Below, in pieces: positions 8,368-17,714 of a DNA stretch of 64,000 nt. A program made the position numbers and the translations under genes. The notes below the pieces were generated by a model. It had not been told where the DNA came from and did no database searches. It saw only the letters and a program-made list of their open reading frames with translations. Origin of the DNA: Pigmentiphaga litoralis. Lineage in GTDB: Bacteria > Pseudomonadota > Gammaproteobacteria > Burkholderiales > Burkholderiaceae_B. The stretch lies in the NCBI RefSeq assembly GCF_013408655.1, contig NZ_JACCBP010000002.1, positions 930,001-994,000 on the forward strand, given 5' to 3'. Numbering within the stretch: the stretch's first letter is position 1; each line of letters opens with the position of its first letter.

Positions 8368-9975
8368 ATGATCTCCACCTCTTTGCGCAACGAACCCATG
8401 CTGTCCTATGCAGCCGGCTCCCCCGAACGCACCGACATCCGCGCTGCCCTGGATGCGCACGCCGGGCAGGTCATCGATATCCCCCTGGTCATCAACGGCC
8501 GCCGGCATGCGGGAGGCGGGACACTGCCCCTGCATGCGCCCCATGCGCATCGCCGCCAGCTGGCGGCGGTCAGCCAGGCCGACGTGGGCGACATTGCCCA
8601 GGCGATCGTGGCCGCCACCACCGCCCAGCGTGCGTGGGCGGCCATGGATTTCGAAAGCCGGGCCGCGATCTTCCTGCGGGCGGCCGACCTGCTCGCGGGC
8701 CCGTGGCGGCAACGGCTCAACGCGGCGACCATGCTCGGCCAGAGCAAGACCGTGGTCCAGGCCGAGATCGATTCCGCGTGCGAGCTGATCGACTTCCTGC
8801 GGTTCAACGTTGCCTTTGCCCGGACCTTGCTTGCCCATCAGCCGCATTCGCCCGACGGCATGCGCAACGCATTGGACTACCGGCCGCTGGAAGGGTTTGT
8901 CTACGCCGTCACGCCATTCAACTTCACGGCGATCGCGGGCAACCTGCCTTGCGCCCCGGCCTTGCTGGGCAACACGGTGATCTGGAAGCCCGCCTTTACC
9001 GCGTCGCTCAGCAACTATCTGTTCATGGAACTGCTCGAGGCAGCCGGCTTGCCGCCGGGCGTCATCAACTTCGTTCCAGGCTCGGCGGCTGCCGTGTCCG
9101 ACACGGTGCTGGCGTCCCGGGACTTTGCCGGTCTGCACTTCACGGGATCGACCGAGGTCTTCGATGCCCTATGGCAACAGGTGGCGCGCCGACTGCCGCA
9201 GTACCGCAGCTATCCCAGGCTGGTGGGAGAAACCGGCGGCAAGGACTTCATCCTGGCGCATGCGTCGGCCGACGCAGAGGCGGTTGCCGTGGCCCTGCTG
9301 CGCGGCGCCTTCGAATATCAAGGCCAGAAGTGCAGTGCGGCGTCGCGCGCTTATCTGCCGGCCTCCTTGTGGCCGCGGATCAAGGAACGCTTGCTGGACG
9401 ACCTGGCCACGCTGCGGATGGGAGATGTCGAGGATTTCGGTAACTTCATGGGTGCGGTCATCGACCTTAAGGCCTTCGATCGGGTGTCGGGCTACATTGC
9501 CGGCGCGCAGACCGCGGGCCACCAGGTGCTGGCCGGTGGCCAGTGCAATGACCGTGACGGCTACTTCATTGCCCCCACCGTGATCGAGGTGTCCGATCCC
9601 AAGGCGGTCACGATGCGCGAAGAAATCTTCGGGCCGGTGCTGTCGTTGATTGTCTATCCCGACACGGCCTGGGAAACCATGGTTGCCGAGGTGGACGACA
9701 CCAGCCCGTATGCATTGACGGGCGCCGTCTTTGCCACCGACCGCCAGGCGATCGCGTATGCGAGCGCCCACCTGCGCGCCAGCGCCGGCAACTTCTACAT
9801 CAACGACAAGCCGACGGGCGCCGTGGTGGGGCAGCAGCCCTTTGGCGGCGCGCGGCGCAGCGGCACCAATGACAAGGCCGGGTCTGTCCTTAACCTGCAA
9901 CGCTGGACGTCCCCCCGCACGATCAAGGAGACTTGGGTTCCCGCGACCGATTATCGCTACCCGCACATGGCCTGA
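8368..9975 (+). CDS. L-glutamate-gamma-semialdehyde-type aldehyde dehydrogenase
   Basis: A 535-residue NAD(P)-dependent aldehyde dehydrogenase of the delta-1-pyrroline-5-carboxylate dehydrogenase group. Motifs include VTPFNFTAIAGNLPCAPALLGN, the general base Glu288 in VGETGGKDF and the catalytic Cys322 in GQKCSAASR. The ending with INDKPTGAVVGQQPFGGARRSGTN is a P5C dehydrogenase hallmark. The nearby putA carries its own dehydrogenase domain, so this is a second, stand-alone enzyme and probably serves a different semialdehyde. An in-frame ATG at 8398 is a less likely start. It sits 22 bases behind the transporter and 56 bases ahead of the ornithine-cyclodeaminase-family gene, consistent with one operon. 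Confidence 0.88.
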   Translation: MISTSLRNEPMLSYAAGSPERTDIRAALDAHAGQVIDIPLVINGRRHAGGGTLPLHAPHAHRRQLAAVSQADVGDIAQAIVAATTAQRAWAAMDFESRAAIFLRAADLLAGPWRQRLNAATMLGQSKTVVQAEIDSACELIDFLRFNVAFARTLLAHQPHSPDGMRNALDYRPLEGFVYAVTPFNFTAIAGNLPCAPALLGNTVIWKPAFTASLSNYLFMELLEAAGLPPGVINFVPGSAAAVSDTVLASRDFAGLHFTGSTEVFDALWQQVARRLPQYRSYPRLVGETGGKDFILAHASADAEAVAVALLRGAFEYQGQKCSAASRAYLPASLWPRIKERLLDDLATLRMGDVEDFGNFMGAVIDLKAFDRVSGYIAGAQTAGHQVLAGGQCNDRDGYFIAPTVIEVSDPKAVTMREEIFGPVLSLIVYPDTAWETMVAEVDDTSPYALTGAVFATDRQAIAYASAHLRASAGNFYINDKPTGAVVGQQPFGGARRSGTNDKAGSVLNLQRWTSPRTIKETWVPATDYRYPHMA

Positions 9976-10031
9976 CACGACGGCTCCGTAACGGGGCGCC
10001 TGCCGCAGCGTCTTATTTGCAAGGACACCGC

Positions 10032-10976
10032 ATGAAGATCCTGGATAGCGCGGCCACGATTGGCCGCCTGCCATTCCCCGCACTGATTGCCGCGCTGGAC
10101 GACATGTTCCGCGCGGACGTGACTGTTCCGCGCCGCCATTTCCACATTCTGTCCGACACGCCGCCCGATGCCGGCAGTCTGCTGATCATGCCCGCCTGGC
10201 AGCCGGGCAGGTACCTGGGGATCAAGCATGTCACGATCTTTCCGGGCAATGGCGAACGGGGCCTGCAGGGCCTGCATTCCACCTATACCCTGTTCGATGC
10301 GCGCACGGGCGTGCCCGTTGCGTTGATCGATGGCGATGCGATCACCGTGCGGCGCACGGCGGCGGCGTCGGCACTGGCCGCGCGGTCGCTGGCGCGGGCG
10401 GATTCGCGCAGGCTGCTGATCGTGGGCGCCGGCAAGGTGGCCGCGGCGCTGGCGCCAGCCTATGCAGCGGTCCGGGACATTGCAGAGATCGACGTCTGGA
10501 ATGTCCGGGCGGACAAGGCCGAGGCGCTGGCGGCGCGTTTGCGCGCTGACGGGTTCAGGGCGACGGCCATCGATGACCTGGAAGCCGGCGTGCGCCGCGC
10601 CGACATCGTCACGTGCGCCACCTTGTCGCAAGCGCCCCTGGTGCGTCGGGCCTGGCTGCAGCCCGGTGTCCATGTGGATCTGATCGGCGGGTTCACGCCG
10701 CAGATGCGCGAGAGCGATGACGCGACGTTTGCCGATACGTCGGTGTTCGTGGACACGCGTGAAGCGCTGGACAAGGCCGGGGATGTGCTGTCGCCGATCG
10801 CTGCAGGGGTGTTTGCGCCAGAGGGCGTGCGGGCGACGCTGGAAGATCTGTGCCGCGGCGCGCATCCCGGCCGCGAGCACGACGACGAGATCACTGTTTA
10901 CAAGGCGGTGGGCACCGCGCTGGAGGATCTGGCGGCCGCGATTCTGGTGTACGAGGCGGGCGAACCGGTAGCGTGA
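10032..10976 (+). CDS. Ornithine cyclodeaminase / mu-crystallin family protein
   Basis: A 314-residue NAD(P)-binding protein. Residues 60-115 carry the family blocks LGIKHVTIFPGN and ITVRRTAAASALAAR. The Rossmann loop LLIVGAGKVAAAL lies near residue 125. Members include ornithine cyclodeaminase, alanine dehydrogenase and reductases of delta-1-pyrroline-2-carboxylate or other cyclic imino acids. Without the ornithine-specific residues being checked I would not call it a true cyclodeaminase. The start at 10032 follows AAGGA at 10021-10025; an upstream in-frame extension lacks this. Last gene of the cluster. Next to a glutamate-semialdehyde-type dehydrogenase it hints at a cyclic imine or proline-like intermediate. 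Confidence 0.8.
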   Translation: MKILDSAATIGRLPFPALIAALDDMFRADVTVPRRHFHILSDTPPDAGSLLIMPAWQPGRYLGIKHVTIFPGNGERGLQGLHSTYTLFDARTGVPVALIDGDAITVRRTAAASALAARSLARADSRRLLIVGAGKVAAALAPAYAAVRDIAEIDVWNVRADKAEALAARLRADGFRATAIDDLEAGVRRADIVTCATLSQAPLVRRAWLQPGVHVDLIGGFTPQMRESDDATFADTSVFVDTREALDKAGDVLSPIAAGVFAPEGVRATLEDLCRGAHPGREHDDEITVYKAVGTALEDLAAAILVYEAGEPVA

Positions 10977-11050
10977 AGGAAGTTTTTCTCCGCCATTGAT
11001 TGCCGTCGCGTGGCAAGGGGACGACGGCAGCAGCGACGGCAACTGAAACT

Positions 11051-11074
11051 GCAACCGCAACCGCAACCGCAACC
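11051..11074. repeat. Four tandem GCAACC hexamers between convergent genes
   Basis: Four perfect copies of the hexamer GCAACC lie in the 117-base gap between the convergent cyclodeaminase-family and Lrp genes. No terminator with a T-run is visible there. A slippage-prone microsatellite is the simplest reading. Confidence 0.7.
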
Positions 11075-11093
11075 GCTTTGACTCGCACCTGCG

Positions 11094-11588
11094 TCAGAGC
11101 TGCAGCCGTGCCGGCGCCAGATCCAGGTGGGTCGAATGTTTCACTTCTTCCATCACCGCGTAGCTGCGCGTCTCCCGCACCCCGGGCAGTTGCCATAACA
11201 CCCTGCCGGCAAAGTCGCGGTAGCCGTCCATGTCGGCGTGCCGGGTCTTGAGCAGGTAGTCGAATCCCCCGGCCACCATGTGGCATTCCATGATTTCCGT
11301 ACGCACCTGCACCGCGGCTTTGAACTCGTCGAAGACGTTGGGCGTCGTGCGATCCAGCAGCACTTCCACGAACACCAGCAGCCCGGCGCGCAACTTGCGA
11401 GGGTTGAGCCGCGCTTCGTATCCCAATATCAGATTGTCTTTGGTCAGGCGCTGAACGCGAGCCAGCACGGCGGTTGGGGACAAGTGCACGGCCTCGGCCA
11501 GCCGGGTGTTGGCAATGCGACCGTCCTGCTGCAGCAGCGCCAGAATCTGCAGGTCGGTCTTGTCGAGGTCTTGGCTGTCGGGCGGCAT
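11094..11588 (-). CDS. Lrp/AsnC-family transcriptional regulator, likely putA activator
   Basis: A 164-residue regulator. Residues 8-60 form the Lrp helix-turn-helix (LDKTDLQILALLQQDGRIAN, then LAEAVHLSPTAVLARVQRL). Residues 70-150 form the RAM/AsnC ligand domain. It is transcribed away from putA with a 101-base gap, the arrangement seen for PutR/BkdR-type regulators that activate proline dehydrogenase when proline is present. The neighbouring PutA lacks the ribbon-helix-helix autorepressor domain, so an outside regulator is expected. Its own ribosome site is weak. The role is inferred from family and position. Confidence 0.87.
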   Translation of the reverse strand: MPPDSQDLDKTDLQILALLQQDGRIANTRLAEAVHLSPTAVLARVQRLTKDNLILGYEARLNPRKLRAGLLVFVEVLLDRTTPNVFDEFKAAVQVRTEIMECHMVAGGFDYLLKTRHADMDGYRDFAGRVLWQLPGVRETRSYAVMEEVKHSTHLDLAPARLQL

Positions 11589-11689
11589 GATGTTTCGCTA
11601 GTTTGACGCCAAAATATAGCAAATAACTCAGCGGCAGGGCCGGCATCATTGTCGAAAGTCCACGACCCACCTTGATCGGAACCTCCGCG
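11589..11689. promoter_or_regulatory. Divergent lrp-putA control region
   Basis: The 101-base gap contains an AT-rich patch around 11608-11632 (GCCAAAATATAGCAAATAACTC) in otherwise GC-rich DNA. Lrp/AsnC proteins favour such bendable sites, and both promoters must lie here. I cannot define exact -10/-35 boxes. Confidence 0.4.
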
Positions 11690-14600
11690 ATGTCTGTCAC
11701 CCCGCTTGCCCCAGCCGCCGCCACAACCCACCCAGGCATCGACGCTGCCGATGCTGCGCATGCCGGCGAGTCCATCGCTTCCCCTGCCATCGCCGCGCGT
11801 GCTGCGGACAGCGGCCCGCTCGATACCGCCGGCAGCGATGCGATCACGCCCTTGCCGCGCCGATCTTCGCTGCGCAAGGCCATCACCCGGGCGTGGCGCC
11901 TGAGCGAACCCGAGGCCGTGCCGCCTTTGCTGGCGGCTGCCCGCGTTAGCCCGGTGTCTGCCGAACGCATCACGACCCTGGCGCGCCGCATTGCCCAAGG
12001 TCTGCGAGACCAGCCCGCCGCGCCGGGCAAGTCAGGTCTCGTGCAGGGGCTGCTGCAGGAATTTTCCCTGTCCTCTCAAGAAGGGGTGGCGCTGATGTGC
12101 CTGGCCGAGGCGCTGCTGCGTATTCCCGACAGCGCCACGCGTGACGCGCTGATCCGCGACAAGGTCCGCGGCGGCAACTGGAAGGACCACGTCGGCCAAA
12201 GCCCGTCGGTATTCGTGAACGCCGCGGCCTGGGGTCTGATGCTGACCGGCAAGCTGGTCGCCACGCATAACGAAGCGGGGATGGGATCGACGCTGAGCAA
12301 CGTCATGCGCAAAGGTGGCGAACCCTTGATCCGCAAGGGCGTGGACGTGGCAATGCGCCTGATGGGCGAGCAATTTGTGACCGGCGAGACGATTGGCGAG
12401 GCGCTGCGCAACGCCCGTCATCGAGAGGCTGCCGGCTACCGCTATTCCTACGACATGTTGGGCGAGGCCGCACTGACCTCGTCCGACGCTGCCCGCTACT
12501 TCGCGGACTACGCGCAGGCGATCCATGCGATCGGCAAGGCATCGGCCGGGCGCGGCATCCAGGAAGGACCCGGCATTTCGATCAAGCTGTCGGCCTTGCA
12601 TCCGCGCTACAGCCGCGCGCAGATCGACCGGGTGCACGACGAACTCTATCCGTCGGTGCTGCAGCTGGCCGAAGTGGCATGCCAGTACGACATCGGCCTG
12701 AATATCGACGCCGAAGAAGCCGACCGTCTGGAACTGTCGCTGGACTTGCTGGAACGCTTGTGCGCCGAGCCGTCGTTGCGCGGCTGGCAGGGCATTGGCT
12801 TTGTCATCCAGGCCTATCAGAAGCGATGCCCGGCCGTAGTGGACTACTTGGTCGACCTGGCCCGTCGCAGCGGCCGCCGGTTGATGGTCCGGCTGGTCAA
12901 GGGCGCCTATTGGGACAGCGAAATCAAACGCGCGCAGATCGACGGGCTGGACGACTATCCCGTGTACACCCGCAAGCCCTATACCGACCTGTCGTACATC
13001 GCCTGCGCCCGCAAGCTGCTGGCCGCGCCGGACCAGATCTATCCGCAGTTCGCCACGCACAACGCGCATACCCTGGCGGCCATTTACGAGCTGGCAGATC
13101 CTGCAGCCTGGAAGCCCGGGCAATACGAATTCCAGTGCCTGCACGGCATGGGTGAATCCCTGTACGACCAGGTGGTCGGCACCGGGCCGGACACCCTGGC
13201 CCGACCCTGCCGCATCTATGCGCCCGTCGGCACGCATGAAACGCTGCTGGCCTACCTGGTGCGCCGCCTGCTGGAAAACGGCGCGAACTCGTCGTTCGTG
13301 AATCAGGTGGCGGACCCGTCCATTCCGTTGGACGCGCTGGTGCAGGACCCGGTGGCGCAGGTGGACGCCATGACGGTGGAGGAGGGCCGCACCGGGTTGC
13401 CGCACCCCGTTATTCCGCTGCCTGCGCATCTGTACGGCCATGCGCGCGCCAATTCCCGGGGTATCGACCTCGCCAACGATGACACCTTGGCGCATCTGGC
13501 TGGCACGCTGCGCCAGCACGCGGCTGATGCGCTATGCGCCGGACCCATGTTGGCATCACATGACGCGAATGACGAGGCAGCGCCATCGCGGCACCCGGCA
13601 AAAGGCAGCCTGGAAAGCACCTTTGTGGATGACCTCGATCAAGTCGCCGACGATACGCGACGCGGCATGAGTGATATGCCTGCATCCGTCGTCGACGTCA
13701 TCAACCCCGCCGATCATCACGACCTTGTCGGCAAGGTCCGCCACGCAACACCCGCCGACGTCGACGCCGCCTTGGCCGCCGCCGCCAACTTCGCCCCGAC
13801 CTGGGCCAGTGTCCCGCCCATCGAACGCGCCTTCGCCCTCGAACGCGCAGCCGACGCTCTGCAGTCCGACACTGAACGACTGATCGGCATCCTGGTGCGC
13901 GAGGCCGGCAAGACCTACGCCGCCGCCGTCGCCGAAGTGCGCGAAGCCGTCGACTTCCTGCGCTATTACGCCTGGCAGGTCAGCACCACGTTCGACAATG
14001 CCACGCACCGGCCTTTGGGACCCGTGGTCTGCATCAGCCCGTGGAATTTCCCCCTGGCCATCTTTACCGGCCAGATCGCCGCGGCGCTGGCCGCGGGCAA
14101 TACCGTGCTGGCCAAGCCGGCCGAACAAACTTCGTTGATCGCGGCAGAAGCCGTCCGCGTGTTGTGGGATGCCGGCATTCCGCGCGCCGCGTTGCAGATG
14201 CTGCCCGGCTCGGGCCAGGCGCTCGGCCCCTTGCTGGTGGACGATCCGCGCGTGCAAGCTGTGATGTTTACCGGGTCGACCGCCGTCGCCCGGCAGTTGC
14301 AGCGCAGTTTGGCCACCCGCCTGGGCGCCAGCGGCAAACCCATTCCCCTGGTGGCAGAGACCGGCGGGCAAAACGCGATGATCGTGGATTCATCCGCCCT
14401 GGCCGAGCAGGCCGTGCAGGACATCGTGCAGTCCGCCTTCGACAGCGCGGGGCAGCGGTGCTCGGCATTGCGGGTGCTGTATGTGCAGCACGACGTGGCG
14501 GATCGCCTGATCGGCATGCTGACAGGCGCCATGAAAGAGTTGCGCCTGGGCAATCCCGCCAGGCTGCACACCGACGTCGGCCCCGTGATCGATGTCCGCG

Positions 14601-15703
14601 CCCGCGACACGATCCAGAACCACATCGACGCCATGCGCGCCAAGGGGTTCGAAGTGGTGCAGGCCGCCTGGGGCGACGCCGTCGCCCGGGAAGCCGCGAT
14701 GGAGCAGGGCACCTTCATCCCGCCCACCCTGATCACCCTGCCGTCCTTGCGCGAACTGAAGCAGGAGGTGTTCGGCCCGGTGCTGCACGTCATCCGCTAT
14801 CGGCGCGAGGACCTGGATGCCGTCCTGCGGGACATCGCCGCGACCGGCTACGGGCTGACCATGGGCCTGCATACCCGCATCGACGAGACGATCGCGCAAG
14901 TGGCGCGGCAGGCGCATGTCGGCAATCTTTATGTGAACCGGAACATGGTGGGCGCGGTGGTGGGCGTGCAGCCGTTCGGCGGGGAAGGGCTGTCGGGCAC
15001 CGGCCCCAAGGCGGGCGGACCGCTGTACCTGCTGCGCCTGCTGGCGGACAGGCCGGATAACGCGATCGATCTGGCGTTGCAGGGGCTGGTTAAGGAAGAG
15101 GCGGACGCCACGTCGCCCAAGGCCGCCGAACCACGCGCAGAGCGTCGCAGCGCCGTCGCGTCAGGCCCTGCCGCCGCGCTCGGGCACTGGTGCGCTCAAC
15201 AAGGCTTCGGGACGCCCACGCCACTCGACCTGCCAATGGATGCCATGTTCGTCCTCGCCGGCCCGACCGGCGAACGCAACACCTATCGCCTTGTGCCGCG
15301 CGTAGCGGTGCTGTGCGTCGCAATGGAACCAACTGCGCTCCTGGCAATAACTGTTTCCGTACTGGCAGTCGGATCCCGAGCCGTCTGGGACGCAGGCAGC
15401 CCAAACGCCGCCAGCCTGCACCAGAGCCTGCCGCCGGAAGTGCGTGCTCACATCACGCTGCAAAAAGAAGGGGCTGAAGACGCAGGCAGCCCGCCGATCG
15501 CATCAGCGATCCATCAGGGCACCGACACCTCGCTGCTGACCTTGCTGGCCCGCATGGCCGCGCGCGACGGCGCCATCGTGCCCGTCTACGCGATCACGGA
15601 AGACGCACCGTCGGTGCCATTGGAATCGTTGGTGATGGAACGCGCCGTCAGCACGAACACGGCCGCAGCCGGCGGCAATGCTAGCCTGATGACGATGACG
15701 TAA
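11690..15703 (+). CDS. putA: Bifunctional proline dehydrogenase / P5C dehydrogenase
   Basis: PutA oxidises proline to glutamate in two steps with FAD then NAD. From the ATG at 11690 it has 1337 residues. Residues about 1-60 are low-complexity Ala/Pro. A helical region follows, then the proline dehydrogenase barrel at about 190-480 (KLSALHPRYSRAQIDRV, HGMGESLYDQVVG). The aldehyde dehydrogenase domain is at about 660-1130 with Cys924 in GQRCSALRV and Glu in VAETGGQNAM. A long, poorly conserved C-terminal extension ends the protein. There is no N-terminal ribbon-helix-helix domain, so it should not bind DNA. A TTG at 11672 is an alternative start, but the ATG seems likelier. It is faced by an Lrp/AsnC gene. 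Confidence 0.95.
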   Translation: MSVTPLAPAAATTHPGIDAADAAHAGESIASPAIAARAADSGPLDTAGSDAITPLPRRSSLRKAITRAWRLSEPEAVPPLLAAARVSPVSAERITTLARRIAQGLRDQPAAPGKSGLVQGLLQEFSLSSQEGVALMCLAEALLRIPDSATRDALIRDKVRGGNWKDHVGQSPSVFVNAAAWGLMLTGKLVATHNEAGMGSTLSNVMRKGGEPLIRKGVDVAMRLMGEQFVTGETIGEALRNARHREAAGYRYSYDMLGEAALTSSDAARYFADYAQAIHAIGKASAGRGIQEGPGISIKLSALHPRYSRAQIDRVHDELYPSVLQLAEVACQYDIGLNIDAEEADRLELSLDLLERLCAEPSLRGWQGIGFVIQAYQKRCPAVVDYLVDLARRSGRRLMVRLVKGAYWDSEIKRAQIDGLDDYPVYTRKPYTDLSYIACARKLLAAPDQIYPQFATHNAHTLAAIYELADPAAWKPGQYEFQCLHGMGESLYDQVVGTGPDTLARPCRIYAPVGTHETLLAYLVRRLLENGANSSFVNQVADPSIPLDALVQDPVAQVDAMTVEEGRTGLPHPVIPLPAHLYGHARANSRGIDLANDDTLAHLAGTLRQHAADALCAGPMLASHDANDEAAPSRHPAKGSLESTFVDDLDQVADDTRRGMSDMPASVVDVINPADHHDLVGKVRHATPADVDAALAAAANFAPTWASVPPIERAFALERAADALQSDTERLIGILVREAGKTYAAAVAEVREAVDFLRYYAWQVSTTFDNATHRPLGPVVCISPWNFPLAIFTGQIAAALAAGNTVLAKPAEQTSLIAAEAVRVLWDAGIPRAALQMLPGSGQALGPLLVDDPRVQAVMFTGSTAVARQLQRSLATRLGASGKPIPLVAETGGQNAMIVDSSALAEQAVQDIVQSAFDSAGQRCSALRVLYVQHDVADRLIGMLTGAMKELRLGNPARLHTDVGPVIDVRARDTIQNHIDAMRAKGFEVVQAAWGDAVAREAAMEQGTFIPPTLITLPSLRELKQEVFGPVLHVIRYRREDLDAVLRDIAATGYGLTMGLHTRIDETIAQVARQAHVGNLYVNRNMVGAVVGVQPFGGEGLSGTGPKAGGPLYLLRLLADRPDNAIDLALQGLVKEEADATSPKAAEPRAERRSAVASGPAAALGHWCAQQGFGTPTPLDLPMDAMFVLAGPTGERNTYRLVPRVAVLCVAMEPTALLAITVSVLAVGSRAVWDAGSPNAASLHQSLPPEVRAHITLQKEGAEDAGSPPIASAIHQGTDTSLLTLLARMAARDGAIVPVYAITEDAPSVPLESLVMERAVSTNTAAAGGNASLMTMT

Positions 15704-15891
15704 ACAAAGCCGCGCGGAAAAAAGCCGCACAGGGCATGGCAGCTCCGGAAGACCAAAGAACCATCCAGGGCGGAGGTTCACCTTCGGTCGGTCAAGCCTG
15801 GAATGTTGCTTATGGGACTGACGGGCTCAAAGCATCCCGGCAGGAAGGGCCAACACCAGCAAAAAGGGCCAAAGCCGGCATGCCCCAGCCA

Positions 15892-16545
15892 TCACACCCG
15901 AGCGCCCTTCAACAACACCAGCACGACACCCGCTCCGCCGTCGTTCGGCGGCGCTTCGACAAAGGCCAGCACCTCTTCCTTCTGCACCAGCCAGCGCCGC
16001 ACCTTCTCTTTCAGCACCGGGGTCCGATTGACGGACCCCAAGCCCTTGCCGTGAATCACACGCACGCAGCGAAATTCCATCTTCACGCAGCCGCGCAAAA
16101 ATTCCGCCAGGGCTTCACGCGCCTCGTCCACCCGGTAGCCATGCAGGTCCAGCTGCGACTGGATCGTCCACTGCCCGCGGCGCAGCTTGCGCACCACGTC
16201 GTGGCCCAGACCCTGGCGACGGTAGGACAGCGTCTCGTCCGTCTCGATCAGCCAGTCGGCGCCGTACTCGTCAGAGATTGACTCCTTCAGCACCTGCTTG
16301 TCGTCTTCCCAGCGCTTGAACGGGAAGGGCGCGGGCGCCGCCACGGGCTTTTCCACCCGCGGCGCCAGCTTCAGCGGTTTGACCGCACCGACCAGGCTGC
16401 GGAATTCGGCCGCGGCCTTCCGGGCCTCCTCGGCCGCCCGCGCTGCTTCGCGCGCACGGGCTTCGTCCACGCGCCGCTGTTCCTCAAGCTCCTGTTTCAG
16501 GGACTTGAGGTCAGCCAGGCTTTTGCGGCCAGGTTTCGTGGCCAT
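15892..16545 (-). CDS. Smr-domain protein (MutS2-like small nuclease domain)
   Basis: A 217-residue protein. Residues 10-55 are a charged helical, probably coiled-coil segment rich in Ala, Glu and Arg. Residues about 130-215 are a Smr domain with LDLHGYRVDEAREAL and the signature VIHGKGLGS. Smr domains occur at the end of MutS2 and in stand-alone proteins, and several have endonuclease activity on DNA or RNA; the cellular role of the stand-alone bacterial forms is unsettled. The start follows a GGAG on the minus strand. It lies 34 bases downstream of trxB on the same strand, so the two are probably co-transcribed. Confidence 0.9.
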   Translation of the reverse strand: MATKPGRKSLADLKSLKQELEEQRRVDEARAREAARAAEEARKAAAEFRSLVGAVKPLKLAPRVEKPVAAPAPFPFKRWEDDKQVLKESISDEYGADWLIETDETLSYRRQGLGHDVVRKLRRGQWTIQSQLDLHGYRVDEAREALAEFLRGCVKMEFRCVRVIHGKGLGSVNRTPVLKEKVRRWLVQKEEVLAFVEAPPNDGGAGVVLVLLKGARV

Positions 16546-16579
16546 GGTCGAACTCCGGGTTCAGGGCAAACAACGCGGC

Positions 16580-17590
<1,011 letters not shown>

Positions 17591-17701
17591 TCAAGGCATT
17601 GCAATGGAAAGATCGATTATAAGTAGCGGTTTGTTGCACTGTGCTTGAGTTTATCTATCACGACGATAGCGCCCGCTCCGTCGGGCATGCTGCGTCGCAC
17701 A

Positions 17702-17707
17702 TATAAT
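17702..17707 (+). promoter_or_regulatory. Perfect -10 box seven bases from the ftsK start
   Basis: TATAAT at 17702-17707 ends seven bases before the ATG at 17715. A transcript started from it would begin at or within a base of the start codon. No convincing -35 element is present at 16-18 bases, so strength is uncertain. Confidence 0.4.
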
Positions 17708-17714
17708 CACCGCC

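Noticed and set aside
8311..9138. Minus-strand open frame of 275 codons over the aldehyde dehydrogenase
   Set aside because: Shadow of a clear ALDH gene with intact catalytic residues; sequence is Arg/Gly/His-rich without domain features.
11672..11689. TTG start for putA
   Set aside because: ATG at 11690 in the same frame is a better initiator; the extra six residues add nothing. Not excluded.
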